Shown in pieces: positions 33,289 to 33,354 of a stretch of 33,354 nucleotides of DNA. The first letter of the stretch is position 1. The number at the start of each line of letters is the position of its first letter. The stretch comes from Candidatus Poriferisocius aerobius (GTDB taxonomy: Bacteria; Actinomycetota; Acidimicrobiia; Acidimicrobiales; Bin134), in the NCBI GenBank assembly GCA_028278955.1, contig JAPYOC010000174.1, positions 1 to 33,354 of the forward strand, read 5' to 3'. A program made the position numbers and the translations under genes. The notes under the pieces are model-generated. The model was not told the origin of the DNA and searched no databases. It saw nothing but the letters and a program-made list of their open reading frames with translations.

Positions 33289-33310
33289 GCGACGCCGCTC
33301 GCGGCGTTGC
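33289..33310 (+). terminator. GC-rich hairpin after tsf
   Basis: A 10-bp inverted repeat (33289-33298 with 33301-33310, one G-T pair) has a very short loop, so its inner pair must open. It begins 42 bases after the tsf stop. No T-run follows. It may be a non-canonical terminator or a REP-like element; the window ends soon after. Confidence 0.4.
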
Positions 33311-33354
33311 GGCTCCTCGCCGTACGCAGGGGGTATGGCTTCGTCGCCGCGCCT

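Overview
The window is a high-GC, gene-dense stretch of bacterial chromosome with almost no intergenic space. It carries core genes in the order typical of actinobacteria: recG-rsmD-coaD, a SepIVA-like gene, yceD-rpmF-plsX-acpP-rnc-mutM-smc, ftsY-ffh-rpsP-khpA-rimM-trmD-rplS, yraN-comM-dprA-xerC, an M23-like gene, then rpsB-tsf. Actinobacterial signs are the DivIVA/SepIVA-like protein next to yceD-rnc-smc, many GTG starts, and several genes that begin 6-8 bases after a TANNNT -10 box with no ribosome binding site. The ATP-type PEP carboxykinase and the overall gene set suggest class Acidimicrobiia, but that is inference and no 16S rRNA gene is present. No tRNA, rRNA, CRISPR, insertion sequence or prophage was seen.

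Region 1 (1-6.8 kb) is mixed metabolism: the tail of a probable CoA-transferase, a PIG-L zinc deacetylase with a small membrane protein, a stand-alone Lrp/AsnC ligand-binding (RAM) domain, an Hsp20 chaperone, an unrecognised 528-residue propeller-like protein, galE, and a cold-shock-like gene coupled to ATP-dependent pckA. Region 2 (6.9-16.2 kb) runs from fakA and recG through rsmD, coaD, sepIVA, yceD, rpmF, plsX, acpP and rnc to a mutM-like gene; it links lipid precursor synthesis, ribosome assembly, RNA processing and DNA repair. Region 3 (16.2-26.2 kb) holds smc, a membrane-anchored HtrA protease, the SRP pair ftsY/ffh, and the ribosome maturation operon rpsP-khpA-rimM-trmD-rplS. Region 4 (26.2-33.3 kb) holds yraN, a tiny antisense membrane protein, a cytochrome c lipoprotein, comM and dprA (DNA uptake and processing), xerC, an M23-fold protein, rpsB and tsf.

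No new multi-gene system is evident. The best second-look items are small. rnc and rimM lack any ATG/GTG/TTG start compatible with their conserved N-termini, and both seem to begin at CTG. The MutM-like protein has lost the catalytic Pro-Glu N-terminus and two other active-site residues. The M23-like protein has lost all its metal-binding and catalytic residues. A 26-base direct repeat builds an internally duplicated 60-residue membrane protein, and leaderless -10 boxes recur. There is no gene-free stretch over 300 bases.
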